Counted from the stretch's first letter, positions 26,542 to 35,648 are shown. The stretch is DNA of 64,000 nt from Rheinheimera sp. SA_1 (GCF_001669775.1 NZ_LXWK01000016.1:248001-312000), one strand, 5' to 3'. The notes: generated by a model not told the origin, from the letters alone. Numbers and translations: made by a program.

Positions 26542-27536
26542 AACCAACTGCCCTGGTGTTATGTCCCGGTCGTGGCACCTATCAAAAAGCTGAATTTGGT
26601 TGTTTACGCCCTTTTTATCACAGTGAAACGTTATCACTGATTGATAAAAAACGGCGGGAATTAAATTTGCCAACGGTCAGCGAGCTAGATGGTGCTGACA
26701 AGTATTTACCAGCGCTGCATCAACAGCCGGCTAATAATGCCGCATTAATTTATGCCGCCGGTTTAAGTCAATTTGGTGCCATTTCGCCTGATGATTATCA
26801 AGTCGTAGCGGTCAGCGGAAATTCAATGGGCTGGTATACGGCGATGAGCTGTGCCGGCGTTTGGGACGCTGTCTTGGGCACCGAAGTGGTTTCGACCATG
26901 GCGCAACTGACCGCAGGCGCTGCCGGTAAGCAGTTTATCTATCCACTATTAGATGCGGAATGGCGCCTGGATCCGGACAAACAAGCCCAGGTGGCCGCAC
27001 AATTACAGCAACAGGCTCCGGATTTATACCGTTCAATTCAATATGGCGGTTACGCGGTACTGGCCGGTACTGATCAGGCCGTAACAAATGCTATGGCCGC
27101 CCTGCCGCCACTTGATGAGCGTTTTCCGTTGTTATTACAAGGGCATGCCGCATTTCATAGCCCGTTAATGCAACAGGCATCGCAAGCCGCGCTCGCTAGA
27201 TTTCAGCCAGAGCTTTGGCAACAGCCGAACTTGCCGCTGATAGATGGTGCCGGTCGCATTTGGCCGGCAGGTCATAATAATTTGCGCGAATTGCAGCAGT
27301 ATACTTTCGGCACCCAGGTCAGCAGTTGTTACAACTTTACCCAGGCAGTGCAACTCGCTGTAAAAGAGTTTTCGCCCGACCACATTATTCTGCTGGGACC
27401 CGGCCAGAATCTAGGCGGCGCTGTGGCGCAAAGTCTGATTGAAATCGGCTGGCGTGGCCTGCGTTCAAAACAGGATTTTGTCGATTTACAGCAATCTGCA
27501 ACGCCGTTTTTAATTGAAGCGGCATCGCTGATTTAA
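26538..27536 (+). CDS. Acyltransferase resembling malonyl-CoA:ACP transacylase
   Basis: A 332-residue FabD-like (PfamA Acyl_transf_1-type) protein. The active-site serine is in SGNSMGWYTAMS, where FabD has GHSLGE; the neighbouring His is replaced by Asn. The second catalytic residue is His in LQGHAAFHSPLM. The C-terminal HIILLGPGQNLGGAVAQSL matches the family's closing motif. The N-terminus CPGRGTYQKAEFG differs from the usual FPGQGSQ. Translation is coupled to the E1 gene by an ATGA overlap, so it probably handles that enzyme's acyl-CoA product rather than serving bulk fatty-acid synthesis. Substrate unknown. Confidence 0.8.
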   Translation: MKPTALVLCPGRGTYQKAEFGCLRPFYHSETLSLIDKKRRELNLPTVSELDGADKYLPALHQQPANNAALIYAAGLSQFGAISPDDYQVVAVSGNSMGWYTAMSCAGVWDAVLGTEVVSTMAQLTAGAAGKQFIYPLLDAEWRLDPDKQAQVAAQLQQQAPDLYRSIQYGGYAVLAGTDQAVTNAMAALPPLDERFPLLLQGHAAFHSPLMQQASQAALARFQPELWQQPNLPLIDGAGRIWPAGHNNLRELQQYTFGTQVSSCYNFTQAVQLAVKEFSPDHIILLGPGQNLGGAVAQSLIEIGWRGLRSKQDFVDLQQSATPFLIEAASLI

Positions 27537-27560
27537 CTGAAGCTCAAGGCTTGAAGTAGC

Positions 27561-29030
27561 TCAAGGCTGTTCGGCGTTGGTTTCAGGCGACGCAGGCGCT
27601 ACCAGATGCAACTGATCACGACCACGGTTTTTTGCTACATACAAAGCTTCGTCGGCCAGTTGCAGCAACTGTTTAACGTCCAGTGTCAGCGGCGGTACCT
27701 GGCAATAAGCGCCAATACTGATAGTACAAAACCGCTGTTGCCCGGACCATTCCACCGCATCAGCGGCAAATTTTCCGACAAAAGCTTCCAGCAGTTTTTT
27801 CATATCGGGCGCCGGTGTACCGACACTGATTAGAATAAATTCTTCACCACCATAACGCACCAGCATATCTTGTGGCCGCTGAAAGTTCTGCAGGCATAAA
27901 GCGGCAAAATGCCTTAAACACTGATCGCCAAACAAATGGCCGCACTCGTCATTCACTTGTTTAAAATTGTCCAAATCCATCATCGCCAGGGTTAATGGCA
28001 ACTGCTGCCGCTGACACAACGCCAGTGCCTGTTGCAGTTTGCTATCGAAATACTGGCGGTTATATAAACCAGTCAGTGGATCGTGTTGACTCAGTTGTTC
28101 CAGCTCAGAATTTGCCAGTCGCAGTGCACGGTTCAGCGTGCTGGTTTTCAGATAAAACCAGCAACCAAGCATCGATAACACCAACACCACGGTCACCAGC
28201 AACCACCACAGCCGATAATCGACCTTGTGCTCAAACTGCACTTTCAACCATTGATTGTTGATCTGTTGTCGGGCGTTGGCATCAATCCGCAGTATGGCTT
28301 TTTGTAAAATGGACGACAACAGCGGCTCGTCAATCCGGCTGCCGATGCTCATTTCACTGTCACCGGTCAGGCGGCCGCTGATTTTCAAATTGGTCATTTT
28401 GTTTTGCTGCAAACTAAAACTGATGCTACCCATATTGCCCAAAAATCCATACAACAAACCACTTTGTACCTGTAACAGCCCTTCTTCATAACTGTCGTAA
28501 GGAATGATCTGCAAATCTGGATATTGCGCGTGATAAAGTTCAATAAAACCAAATCCGCGGCGGATCCCAATTGGCATTGTGACGACCTGATGCAAGTCTT
28601 CAAGATAGGGTTTATCAAGGGTCGTCGCGATCACGCTGGGAATGCTCAGATAAGGTTTTGTAAATAGTAAGAACGTATCACGGGATGGTGTGCGCATGGC
28701 GAGCGGTAAAAAATCACATTTTTGCGTCGCAACCAAAGACAACGAATCACTCCAGTCTTTACTTGGCACCAACTGCAGTTTGATCGGTAACAAACGACTG
28801 AGCAAGGTTACATAATCAGCCGACATACCGATGTGCTTTTGCTGCGCATCCAGGGCTTCAAACGGCAACCAATTGGGGTCGATACAATAACGAAGTTGTT
28901 GTTTTTGTTTTAAATAGGCAATTTCTTCGGCGGTAAAAAGTAACGCATCCGGCTGCTGCGCCTGCGAGCCAGCACTGAGCAAAGCAATTGCCACCAGCAT
29001 GCTTAAAATCAGACCGCAGCCTTTTACCAT
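27561..29030 (-). CDS. Periplasmic-sensor diguanylate cyclase (SBP3-GGDEF)
   Basis: Inner-membrane enzyme making cyclic di-GMP. The order is a signal peptide (MVKGCGLILSMLVAIALLSAG), a periplasmic amino-acid-binding-like domain of SBP_bac_3 type (about 40-260, with CIDPNWLPFEALD and IGIRRGFGF), one membrane segment (LLVTVVLVLSMLGCWFYL), a short coil and a GGDEF domain with RYGGEEF as active site and HDPLTGLYNRQYFD. The RxxD inhibitory site expected five residues before GGEEF is not present. The start is placed at 29030; in-frame starts at 29072 and 29096 exist without better ribosome-binding sites. It is a lone gene convergent with the acyltransferase gene. The ligand is unknown. Confidence 0.9.
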   Translation of the reverse strand: MVKGCGLILSMLVAIALLSAGSQAQQPDALLFTAEEIAYLKQKQQLRYCIDPNWLPFEALDAQQKHIGMSADYVTLLSRLLPIKLQLVPSKDWSDSLSLVATQKCDFLPLAMRTPSRDTFLLFTKPYLSIPSVIATTLDKPYLEDLHQVVTMPIGIRRGFGFIELYHAQYPDLQIIPYDSYEEGLLQVQSGLLYGFLGNMGSISFSLQQNKMTNLKISGRLTGDSEMSIGSRIDEPLLSSILQKAILRIDANARQQINNQWLKVQFEHKVDYRLWWLLVTVVLVLSMLGCWFYLKTSTLNRALRLANSELEQLSQHDPLTGLYNRQYFDSKLQQALALCQRQQLPLTLAMMDLDNFKQVNDECGHLFGDQCLRHFAALCLQNFQRPQDMLVRYGGEEFILISVGTPAPDMKKLLEAFVGKFAADAVEWSGQQRFCTISIGAYCQVPPLTLDVKQLLQLADEALYVAKNRGRDQLHLVAPASPETNAEQP

Positions 29031-29313
29031 CACGCATTCATCCGTTAACTTACTACCTGCAGTATTCAACATAAACAGTGTTCGCAGCCGGTGCAAGGAT
29101 AACGCAGCAATATATCAGAAGCCGCTAAAGCTGAGCTGGCAAGGACATAAGCAACAAGTTAATAGTGCTACATTGATGTTGATTTGCGTTGCCAGAAACC
29201 GCTATTTCATTTATTGCCAACCACTGCCAGGCAAGGCTCCGCCGCATAGCGAAGGCGCTTAATTTTGTGTTATCGTCTGATCCGTAACAATAATCATAAA
29301 AAATCTGAGGTGT

Positions 29314-30714
29314 ATGTTGGCGGATTGGATGACCCTTATCCCGGCCCTGGTGGCATTGGTGGTAGTGCTTTGGAAAAAGGAAGTGATTGTCGCCCTGCTG
29401 TTGTCATTATTCAGCGCTGAGTTGTTGCTGTTGCTCAAATCTGGCCACAACGTGGTTGAAGCCAGTACCTTAGGCGGACTCAATGTGCTGGAATCGATCG
29501 TGCTGGTGATGACCGACGCCGGCAACGCACGCTTGTTGTTATTCGCCTTGTTAGTGGGCGCATTAATGGCCTTTATGCGTTATTCCGGTGGCGTCAGTGC
29601 GCTGGTTAACCTGCTGATCCGCAAAGGTATCGCCAAAAACGCCCGTCAAACCCGGTTACTGACGTTTTTTACCGGTGTCGCCATTTTTATCGAGTCTAAT
29701 TTATCGGTGCTGACCGCTGGTATCTTGTCCCGTGGTTTGTTTGATAAATTTAAACTCAGCCGGGCCGAACTCGCTTACATCATCGACAGTACCAGCGCGC
29801 CGATTTGTATTTTGATTTTACTCAATGGCTGGGGTGCTTATATTCTGGGTTTACTGGGTACTTATCAGCTCGCTGAAAATCCAATTTCGATTTTAGTGCA
29901 AACCATTCCACTGAATTTCTATCCGTTATTCACCCTGGCGTTGGTACTATTTACTATTGTCACTGGTCGCCATTTTGGTCCGATGTTGCTCGCCAATCAG
30001 CAATTGCAGTTAGGCAGTAACAGCAATTTCACGCCGGAAATTGATATTCCAGCCAGCAAAACCCGATACATGCTGTTACCGCTATTGACGATGATTGTGT
30101 CGATGGTCGGTTTTATGTATTGGACCGGCAATGGCGATTTGTCTGCAGGATCGGGTTCGAAATCTGTGCTGTATTCCACTACGCTGGCTTGTTTAGTCGC
30201 TTATTTATTACTGGCCTGGGACAAACATTTTAACCATCAGCAACTGGTCGACATTGGTTACAAAGGCATGAGTGAGCTATTAGGACTGGTCACTATCTTA
30301 CTGCTGGCGATGGCGCTTGGTGCCAGCCTCAAAACGCTCGGCACCGGCACCTACATCTCAGGTTTGGTTGCAAACTCGATGCCGTTGTTCCTGATCCCCG
30401 CCGCCATCTTTCTGGCCGGTGCGCTAATTTCCTTTACCACCGGCACGTCCTGGGGCACCTTTGCGATTTTGATCCCTATCGGCATGCCGTTGGTGATTGA
30501 TTTAAATCTGCCGCCAGCGCTGATCCTAGCGGCCATTTTAGGTGGAGGTGTATTTGGTGACCACTGCTCGCCAATCTCCGACACCACTGCGGTGAGCGCG
30601 GTCGCTGCTGGTTGCGACTTATTGGACCACGTGAAAACCCAACTACCTTATGCCCTGTTTTGTGCGGTGCTAAGTTTTATCGCCTATCTGCTGATGGGTT
30701 GGTGGATGATTTAA
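29314..30714 (+). CDS. NhaC-family Na+/H+ (or organic-acid/amine) antiporter
   Basis: Integral membrane protein of 466 residues and about 11-12 segments, of the NhaC superfamily. Typical family segments are FTGVAIFIESNLSVLTAGIL, IIDSTSAPICILILLNGWGAY, SFTTGTSWGTFAILIPIGMP and GGGVFGDHCSPISDTTAVSA. The last, with GDHCSPISDTT, is the hallmark of this family. Substrates among NhaC homologues vary (Na+/H+, malate/lactate, tyrosine). GAGG lies before the ATG at 29314. It is a single-gene unit ending at a strong terminator. The 29031-29313 gap holds only promoter-sized sequence. Confidence 0.91.
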   Translation: MLADWMTLIPALVALVVVLWKKEVIVALLLSLFSAELLLLLKSGHNVVEASTLGGLNVLESIVLVMTDAGNARLLLFALLVGALMAFMRYSGGVSALVNLLIRKGIAKNARQTRLLTFFTGVAIFIESNLSVLTAGILSRGLFDKFKLSRAELAYIIDSTSAPICILILLNGWGAYILGLLGTYQLAENPISILVQTIPLNFYPLFTLALVLFTIVTGRHFGPMLLANQQLQLGSNSNFTPEIDIPASKTRYMLLPLLTMIVSMVGFMYWTGNGDLSAGSGSKSVLYSTTLACLVAYLLLAWDKHFNHQQLVDIGYKGMSELLGLVTILLLAMALGASLKTLGTGTYISGLVANSMPLFLIPAAIFLAGALISFTTGTSWGTFAILIPIGMPLVIDLNLPPALILAAILGGGVFGDHCSPISDTTAVSAVAAGCDLLDHVKTQLPYALFCAVLSFIAYLLMGWWMI

Positions 30715-30749
30715 CGTTGATGATTAAACGTCGATCATTAAGCAAACAC

Positions 30750-30773
30750 AGCCCGGATAATACCGGGCTTTTT
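30750..30773 (+). terminator. Rho-independent terminator after the NhaC gene
   Basis: A 7-bp GC-rich stem AGCCCGG / CCGGGCT with a 6-nt loop and a T run from 30769. It marks the left border of the following minus-strand cassette island. Confidence 0.9.
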
Positions 30774-30921
30774 GCCACCGCATCATTCAATCCGAATGAA
30801 GTGAAAATACGGAAATTCTTGCCCGCGCCAGGCAGGTGTCAGATGCTGCTCGGCGCGTTCTGCGATGAGTTTAAAATTGGCGCCAGGTTCTGCGGCGGGC
30901 TTATCTAATTTGTATTGGACC

Positions 30922-31296
30922 TCAAAGCTCTTCATGCAGCTTAACTTGAATAACATATTGAAAATTATCGACGTTCTTAGACTGCCAAAAATTTTTGAAG
31001 TTAAAAATTCTGGCCGAATCGGAGCTGATTTCTAAAGTTTGGGCATCCAGCCATTTCACCGCGATATGTTCAACCTTGTCAGCTGCGAAAATGGGACTCT
31101 CATCCTGGTAATTCGCACCAGCAGCGACAATAAAAATTTGATGAAAAAATCCGGTTGTCGCACCACAATTCGTGCGCACATGGACAAATTCCGTTTTCTG
31201 CTGCGCGTCAGCAGCCTGACTCATGACTTCGTCGATACAAGGATCCGCGCAGGACGATAGCAAAATGGCGGCGATGATTAAGAGCAGATTTTTCAT
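30922..31296 (-). CDS. Small putative lipoprotein
   Basis: A 124-residue protein with a short lipoprotein signal (MKNLLLIIAAILLSSC; Cys16 would be lipidated). Cysteines at CADPC and TNCGA may form disulfides. The remainder is a small beta-rich domain (IAVKWLDAQTLEISSDSARIF, shortened) with no family I recognise. It is the leftmost gene of the same-strand block 30.9-38.4 kb. Function unknown. The 30774-30921 gap shows nothing. Confidence 0.65.
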   Translation of the reverse strand: MKNLLLIIAAILLSSCADPCIDEVMSQAADAQQKTEFVHVRTNCGATTGFFHQIFIVAAGANYQDESPIFAADKVEHIAVKWLDAQTLEISSDSARIFNFKNFWQSKNVDNFQYVIQVKLHEEL

Positions 31297-31338
31297 GGTT
31301 ACCTAATTTAAAGTCAAACCACATCGTTAAAAGAATGC

Positions 31339-31773
31339 TCAGCTGTCACTACGACTCAGGATTGCCAGAAGTGATTTGTGATCAATTGGTGCTGAGGTGT
31401 GCTCATGGAATATTTTCCAGCCATCGCTGGTGTTGCGCAAAGCCAGAGTGGCTCTGTTACTCAGAGATCGAAGTTTAGTACCGTCAGGCGCAATAGCTGT
31501 GTAGGTAAAAATGACATAACCTATCGCCAGATCTTCGGTGACAGTCGAATGAGCACTGTCGAAAGTAACAACAACCCGCTCATCCCCTAATGAAGAAAAC
31601 CAACCCATTGCCATTTCCCGCCATGCCATCAGACCCTGCAGCGACCAGCGTCCCCACATGTCAAACACATGAATGTCTTGATCATAAAGTGCGGTAAAAG
31701 CATCAACATCCTTACTTCGAACGGCCTCTGCATAGGCTGCCAGAGCGTTGAGAAATGGGCTGTTTTCAGTCAT
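31339..31773 (-). CDS. SnoaL/NTF2-like protein
   Basis: A cone-shaped NTF2-like fold protein of 144 residues, of the type often annotated as ketosteroid-isomerase-like or SgcJ/YybH. The pattern ALAAYAEAVRSKDVDAFTALY, DIHVFDMWG, GLMAWREMAMGWF, then GYVIFTYTA and GWKIFHEHTSAPI is typical, with the closing 'W.I.HEH.S' motif. Such proteins bind small ligands or serve as stand-alone enzymes; no substrate can be assigned. The ATG at 31773 is preferred over a TTG at 31806. A 13-bp tandem duplication (TGCCAATTTTTAA twice, 31788-31813) lies just upstream. Confidence 0.8.
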   Translation of the reverse strand: MTENSPFLNALAAYAEAVRSKDVDAFTALYDQDIHVFDMWGRWSLQGLMAWREMAMGWFSSLGDERVVVTFDSAHSTVTEDLAIGYVIFTYTAIAPDGTKLRSLSNRATLALRNTSDGWKIFHEHTSAPIDHKSLLAILSRSDS

Positions 31774-31860
31774 TTTAGGAAACCTTATGCCAATTTTTAA
31801 TGCCAATTTTTAAGGTAAGTTTGCAGCGCAGTGGTAAATTTATCCGACCACAACGCCTGG

Positions 31861-32379
31861 TTACAAGTTTGCAGGATTGACCAAAGACATGAGTACATGA
31901 TCTTCCCAGCGCCCATTAATTTTCAGATACTTCTTTGCCAGTCCCTCGTTGGCAAAGCCAAGCTTCTTAAGCAAATTGCCGGACCGTACATTACAAGGCA
32001 TATAATTCGCCATGACTCTGTTTAATTCGAGCTCGTCAAAAGCATATTTTGTGGCCGCCAGGCATAAAGTGCTCATGCTCCCTGTGCCTTCAAATGCTTT
32101 TGATACGCCATAACCGATAAAACATGCTCTGAAAGCGCCGTAGACAATGTTGGTCAGTGAACAATGTGCAATCACGCGACCATGCTCAAGCCCGATGAAA
32201 TGGGCGGCACTACCAGTTCGATGTTGTTCTTCGTATTCAAACAACCTAACCTGAATTGACGATTCGCTGTAATATCCAGGTTCACGGACAGGTTCCCACC
32301 GATAAAAATGTTGCGCATTGGCACTGTAATAGTCAGCCAAACGGCCCGCATCATTTTTTGTAACCAAACTTATGTCCAT
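31861..32379 (-). CDS. GNAT N-acetyltransferase, RimJ/RimL type
   Basis: A 172-residue acetyltransferase. The fold pattern is clear: an N-terminal GRLADYYSANAQHFYRWEP segment, a central strand FIGLEHGRVIAHCSLTNI, the acetyl-CoA loop region VSKAFEGTGSMSTLCLAATKYAFDEL (Q/RxxGxG replaced by EGTGSM), and LNRVMANYMPCNVRSGNLLKKLGF, the RimJ/L signature NxxSxxLLEKLGF. The target may be a protein N-terminus, an amino group or an antibiotic. A GTTAGGT core lies 7 bp before the ATG (minus strand, 32392-32386), as for a cassette start. Typical cargo of integron cassettes. Confidence 0.86.
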   Translation of the reverse strand: MDISLVTKNDAGRLADYYSANAQHFYRWEPVREPGYYSESSIQVRLFEYEEQHRTGSAAHFIGLEHGRVIAHCSLTNIVYGAFRACFIGYGVSKAFEGTGSMSTLCLAATKYAFDELELNRVMANYMPCNVRSGNLLKKLGFANEGLAKKYLKINGRWEDHVLMSLVNPANL

Positions 32380-32471
32380 TGCTTAACCTAACCAGAAATT
32401 CTCGCCACAGCGGCGAACTACACTTGGCGATTAAAGCAAAATTGAAATTATAAATCCTTCCAATTCCAAAT

Positions 32472-33776
32472 TCAGCGGCCAGACCGCTGCAATGAATTGT
32501 AAGTTTCTTGTTTACCTAATAGTGAAATTAAACCGTTAGCTAAAGTATGCCGCCAGCCAAGATGTGAATGACCACCTTTATATTGATAATAATCAACTCG
32601 ATAACCTTTAAGCTCCAAAACATCCCGCAGCTGGCGATTGGTACCAACAGCCCCCAAACCGAGATCATACAAGCCAACATCAAGGTAGAAATGTACATCC
32701 CGTTTGGCTGAACGCTTGTAGTCCAGAATAAGCTTGCCTTCAAATTCAGGATAAACAGGCCAGTTTTCTTGTTCTTGCAGGGTGTAGTAAAAAGAGCCCG
32801 ACTGGGATAACACGCCACCAATGATATTTGAATGACGTAGCGCAGTATTTGCTGCGGCGAAGCCACCCCGACTCGGCCCTGAGACCAGCACATTTTTTGG
32901 CTCTGGCGCTATATGGTAGTTTTTTCTGGCCCATGCAACTAACTCCAGGGCAACAAAGTCGGCCATTTTGTCACTAATCAGATCAGCTGAACGATTGCCC
33001 TGATTGTGGATAAAAATAGCGATGGTTGGCGCTATTTTCTTTTGATGTATTAGGTTATCCAGAATTGTGGGCATTGGCGTCCATCCTTGCCAAACTGAAT
33101 CGTGCTCTGGACTGGCCGTGAAATTTTGCCCGTCAAATTGCAGTACCAGATTATGCGCAACTTTTGGATCATACGAAGCTGGTACATAAACCTGAATATT
33201 GCGCTGCTCTGCCATAAACTTGCTGTTAATTTGAAAGTCGCGCAATGCTCCTTTGGGCGTGGACTGTGTTGCCTGGATAAATGAAGATAATGGCGCCGTT
33301 GGGCCAATCACCGCGCCATCATAGAGATGTGTCATTGCTGTTTGTTCAATACCGGCTAAAGCTGTCGCTTTTTTACGTGTAAATTCATTCACGCCATAAC
33401 TGAACCATGCATCACTTGGGATATCCTGAACACAAAAATAGATATGGCTATTACCTAATCGCTTGAATCTTAATCCATAAAAATCGGGACCACCGGACTG
33501 CAACATATAATCCGTATCGGCACTGCCTTGAGCAAAGTAAGTTACAGTGACCATTTTTTCATCATTTTTCTTCAGTTCAACCAGATGTTTTTCAACCAGC
33601 TTATTGTAAAAATTTAGTGCCGCCTGATGATCTGTTAATTGCGTCAGCCAAATTTTATAAAGCGTATCGGTGGGATATTCAATTCGGGCGATACTTTCCT
33701 GCTCTGGCGTAACTGGATGGGCATGCACCGCGAATGTGAACAGTAGCAGCGCCAGTATGATAAAAATCTGATTCAT
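32472..33776 (-). CDS. Exported esterase, Fes/IroE-like alpha/beta hydrolase
   Basis: Secreted hydrolase of 434 residues. The signal peptide (1-19, ending AVHA) is followed by an N-terminal domain resembling enterochelin-esterase Fes (about 25-170), then an alpha/beta-hydrolase (esterase D type) with the nucleophile motif LVSGPSRGGFAAA, an acid probably in DVGLYDLG, and His in YKGGHSHLGWR. Fes-like enzymes split siderophore esters, but many homologues are general esterases. Cassette-island neighbour of a second exported esterase at 35750. The 32380-32471 gap holds a short hairpin (TCGCC/GGCGA) and no clear attC. AAGG stands before the ATG. Confidence 0.85.
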   Translation of the reverse strand: MNQIFIILALLLFTFAVHAHPVTPEQESIARIEYPTDTLYKIWLTQLTDHQAALNFYNKLVEKHLVELKKNDEKMVTVTYFAQGSADTDYMLQSGGPDFYGLRFKRLGNSHIYFCVQDIPSDAWFSYGVNEFTRKKATALAGIEQTAMTHLYDGAVIGPTAPLSSFIQATQSTPKGALRDFQINSKFMAEQRNIQVYVPASYDPKVAHNLVLQFDGQNFTASPEHDSVWQGWTPMPTILDNLIHQKKIAPTIAIFIHNQGNRSADLISDKMADFVALELVAWARKNYHIAPEPKNVLVSGPSRGGFAAANTALRHSNIIGGVLSQSGSFYYTLQEQENWPVYPEFEGKLILDYKRSAKRDVHFYLDVGLYDLGLGAVGTNRQLRDVLELKGYRVDYYQYKGGHSHLGWRHTLANGLISLLGKQETYNSLQRSGR

Positions 33777-33812
33777 TGATTAACCTTTGCTCCTTGCTTT
33801 GTTATATAAAAT

Positions 33813-34076
33813 CTAACGTTTAGCGAGTGCTGAGTGATGAATGACCCAATAAGCTAATGCGACAAATACGCCACCCAATAAAACGGCTAACGACCACAGC
33901 CAAGCGCTGACAAATGCCAAGGAACCATGCTCTTTTTGCAGTCGGTTCGCGTCGTGCAATACTGCCACGCCAAAACCAATATGTACCAAAAACATACCAA
34001 TCATTGGCAGAACAGCCCAGGTAAGACCAAAGGTCATGATCTGATCAGAATTGAAATGACTAGAATTAAAATCCAT
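33813..34076 (-). CDS. Small membrane protein
   Basis: An 87-residue protein with two hydrophobic helices (FGLTWAVLPMIGMFLVHIGF and FVSAWLWSLAVLLGGVFVAL) and a short polar loop with HDANRLQKEHG between. I do not recognise the family; the shape fits small two-helix inner-membrane proteins. It precedes the exported esterase gene by 36 bp on the same strand and the two are probably co-transcribed. AGG lies eight bases before the ATG at 34076. Confidence 0.7.
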   Translation of the reverse strand: MDFNSSHFNSDQIMTFGLTWAVLPMIGMFLVHIGFGVAVLHDANRLQKEHGSLAFVSAWLWSLAVLLGGVFVALAYWVIHHSALAKR

Positions 34077-34133
34077 TTTATATACCTGTGTGAGATGAAT
34101 GTGATGCTGCGATTAAGCCGTTGCCTCGATTGA

Positions 34134-34219
34134 ACAGAACCCGCAAATATCGGTTCCTGCTACATTCTTTGCTGAATTTAACGCATCGGAAATTAACCTT
34201 TAACCTACATAAAATCAAC
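34134..34219. repeat. 86-bp repeat, copy A
   Basis: It begins ACAGAACCCGCAA and ends TTAACCTTTAACCTACAT, then AAAATCAAC. It aligns without gaps over 86 bp to copy B at 38431-38516. The ends are nearly identical and the middle is diverged. Each copy lies 52-58 bp before a minus-strand gene of the island, so it may carry a promoter for those genes. Confidence 0.6.
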
Positions 34220-34597
34220 CGCTCTAGTATGTTAAAGGCAATAAAAATCATCCATTTGCTGACTTTATTGGGTATTTAGCTCATGGCTTGCTAAATAGTC
34301 TGGCGAAAATCAGACAACACTATTTGATCACAAACCATATCGGGTGAAAAGAGGTTTTTCTACAGTCTCGACGACCCGCGCATGCACAACAAACAGCGCC
34401 AGCCAGGCAATTTAAAAACTAACGACAGCAAAACCACGCTGCCGCCTCCGGGTCGTTGGCGCAAGAGGCCAACGGATTTAATTCCTTTTAACTACCTTTC
34501 GAGCATGTTGCACGATGAACACCGGCGCTGCCGAAACGAACGTGCAAACCTACCGCACGTTACTAAAAATCGCTATTAAACCGACTTTGCTTTTCAA
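34220..34597. other. Gene-free stretch inside the cassette island
   Basis: No supportable gene. It holds two perfect 7-bp hairpins (34454-34474, CGTTGGC/GCCAACG; 34539-34561, AACGTGC/GCACGTT) and only short, weak reading frames. It may be a decayed cassette whose gene is lost, or a non-coding cassette. Confidence 0.5.
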
Positions 34598-34648
34598 GCT
34601 AACGTTTGAGCATGCCGCAAAATGTTAACTTGAGCGAATGGTTAGGCC
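34598..34648 (-). other. attC-like integron recombination site (short type)
   Basis: Read on the minus strand: R'' GCCTAAC, then CATTCGCTCAAG, a short spacer, then CTCAAAC and R' GTTAGCT, 51 bp in all. Both 7-bp cores and the CTCAAG-type arms match the short attC layout of mobile integron cassettes. It lies 19 bp downstream of the 303-codon gene that it would serve. Confidence 0.68.
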
Positions 34649-34666
34649 GCATTTGCAATACGCCGA

Positions 34667-35578
34667 CTAAAATCCGAACTTTCCGTGATACACGCAGTAT
34701 CCGATTGGAATGTAACCTTTGCCTGGTATCTCATATAAATAGATGCTATCAGAGTATGCAGGCACCGGAAGCACCTTCAATACCGAGTGCACAATGAGTG
34801 CGTGATCATATACATTTGATTGATTGAAGCTATCTATACTGAACGCCTGTCTGTACTCCGGATAAATCTTAACTCTTGGAAAGGGTATCAGTTCGGTAAA
34901 TGGAATGCGGACATGATTGTGAGGGGATTCTCTTAAGTGGAATTCCATTGTAAACGCGAGCCGAGCCTTCTTTTGTTGATTTACAGAGAATTCAACCCTT
35001 CCGCCGCTGGATATAAATCGATAATGTAGAAGGCCAATTCTTCGAAGCTGCACGGTGCTTTTGCCTATACCGCTCATACTTCCTCTAAATTGTGCGAGGG
35101 TTGGGACTAACGCAAGTCGTTCAGTGTCTTTATGCCATAGCGCCCTAAGACTGGTAAGGATCATTTCCTCATAAACCAGAAGATGATCCTCCCAATCAGG
35201 AAGTATCTTAATGCTTTCGTCACGTGTGAGTCCTAGTTCACTAATTTTTCTCTTAATTCCTTGAATGTCGTAGTAAACATCAAAGGTTAGTTCAGAAGGG
35301 AAAAGTGAAGCAATGTTTAGGCTTAAAGCAAAGATAATCGCGATTATAGCGCCTACAATAGCGGTAGCCCTAAAAAGTTGAATTTCAGTAAAAAGCCTTC
35401 CAATTGGAAGATCAAGTCCGAAAGCTCCAATCTTTGAGTTCTGTAGAAATAATCCAATTCTACCAGTTGCAGCGATTTCAGTTGTCGTAATTGCTAGGGT
35501 GAGGAGGGTTATCGCAATAGCAAAAGGTAAATACAAGCGCAAAAAGATTCGCCAAGTCGAATTTGGGTTGCTGTGCAT
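34667..35578 (-). CDS. Hypothetical membrane protein (cassette gene)
   Basis: A 303-residue protein with two N-terminal membrane helices (FLRLYLPFAIAITLLTLAIT and ATAIVGAIIAIIFALSLNIA) and a cytosolic or periplasmic domain of about 200 residues, mixed helical and beta (IRIPFTEL, VKIYPEYRQAFSID, GYIPIGYCVYHG). I recognise no family. It lies between two attC-like sites (35649-35729 upstream, 34598-34648 downstream), as expected of a single integron cassette. Codon use is visibly more AT-rich than in the flanking core genes. Confidence 0.7.
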   Translation of the reverse strand: MHSNPNSTWRIFLRLYLPFAIAITLLTLAITTTEIAATGRIGLFLQNSKIGAFGLDLPIGRLFTEIQLFRATAIVGAIIAIIFALSLNIASLFPSELTFDVYYDIQGIKRKISELGLTRDESIKILPDWEDHLLVYEEMILTSLRALWHKDTERLALVPTLAQFRGSMSGIGKSTVQLRRIGLLHYRFISSGGRVEFSVNQQKKARLAFTMEFHLRESPHNHVRIPFTELIPFPRVKIYPEYRQAFSIDSFNQSNVYDHALIVHSVLKVLPVPAYSDSIYLYEIPGKGYIPIGYCVYHGKFGF

Positions 35579-35648
35579 ACAAGTGCCTTATTGGAAAATT
35601 TGTTCGTGGCTCGAAAAATACCTACTGAAGCCGGTATGTAATGATTCG

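Noticed and set aside
27537-27570. Direct repeat GCTCAAGGCT between acyltransferase and GGDEF genes
   Set aside because: Two 10-bp copies only, with no inverted ends or other structure.
30612-30908. 98-codon frame across the NhaC end
   Set aside because: It overlaps the antiporter C-terminus and runs straight through a strong terminator.
31788-31813. 13-bp tandem duplication TGCCAATTTTTAA
   Set aside because: Too short for a mobile-element footprint; likely simple slippage before the NTF2-like gene.
31800-31861. Imperfect hairpin between the NTF2-like and GNAT genes, possible attC
   Set aside because: It has pairing arms (GCGTTGTGGT with ACCACTGCGC) but no GTTRRRY core, so I did not call it a site.
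34220-34660. Search for an integron integrase or attI beside the cassettes
   Set aside because: No tyrosine-recombinase motifs in any frame here or in 38380-38902, so the island is described as integrase-less.
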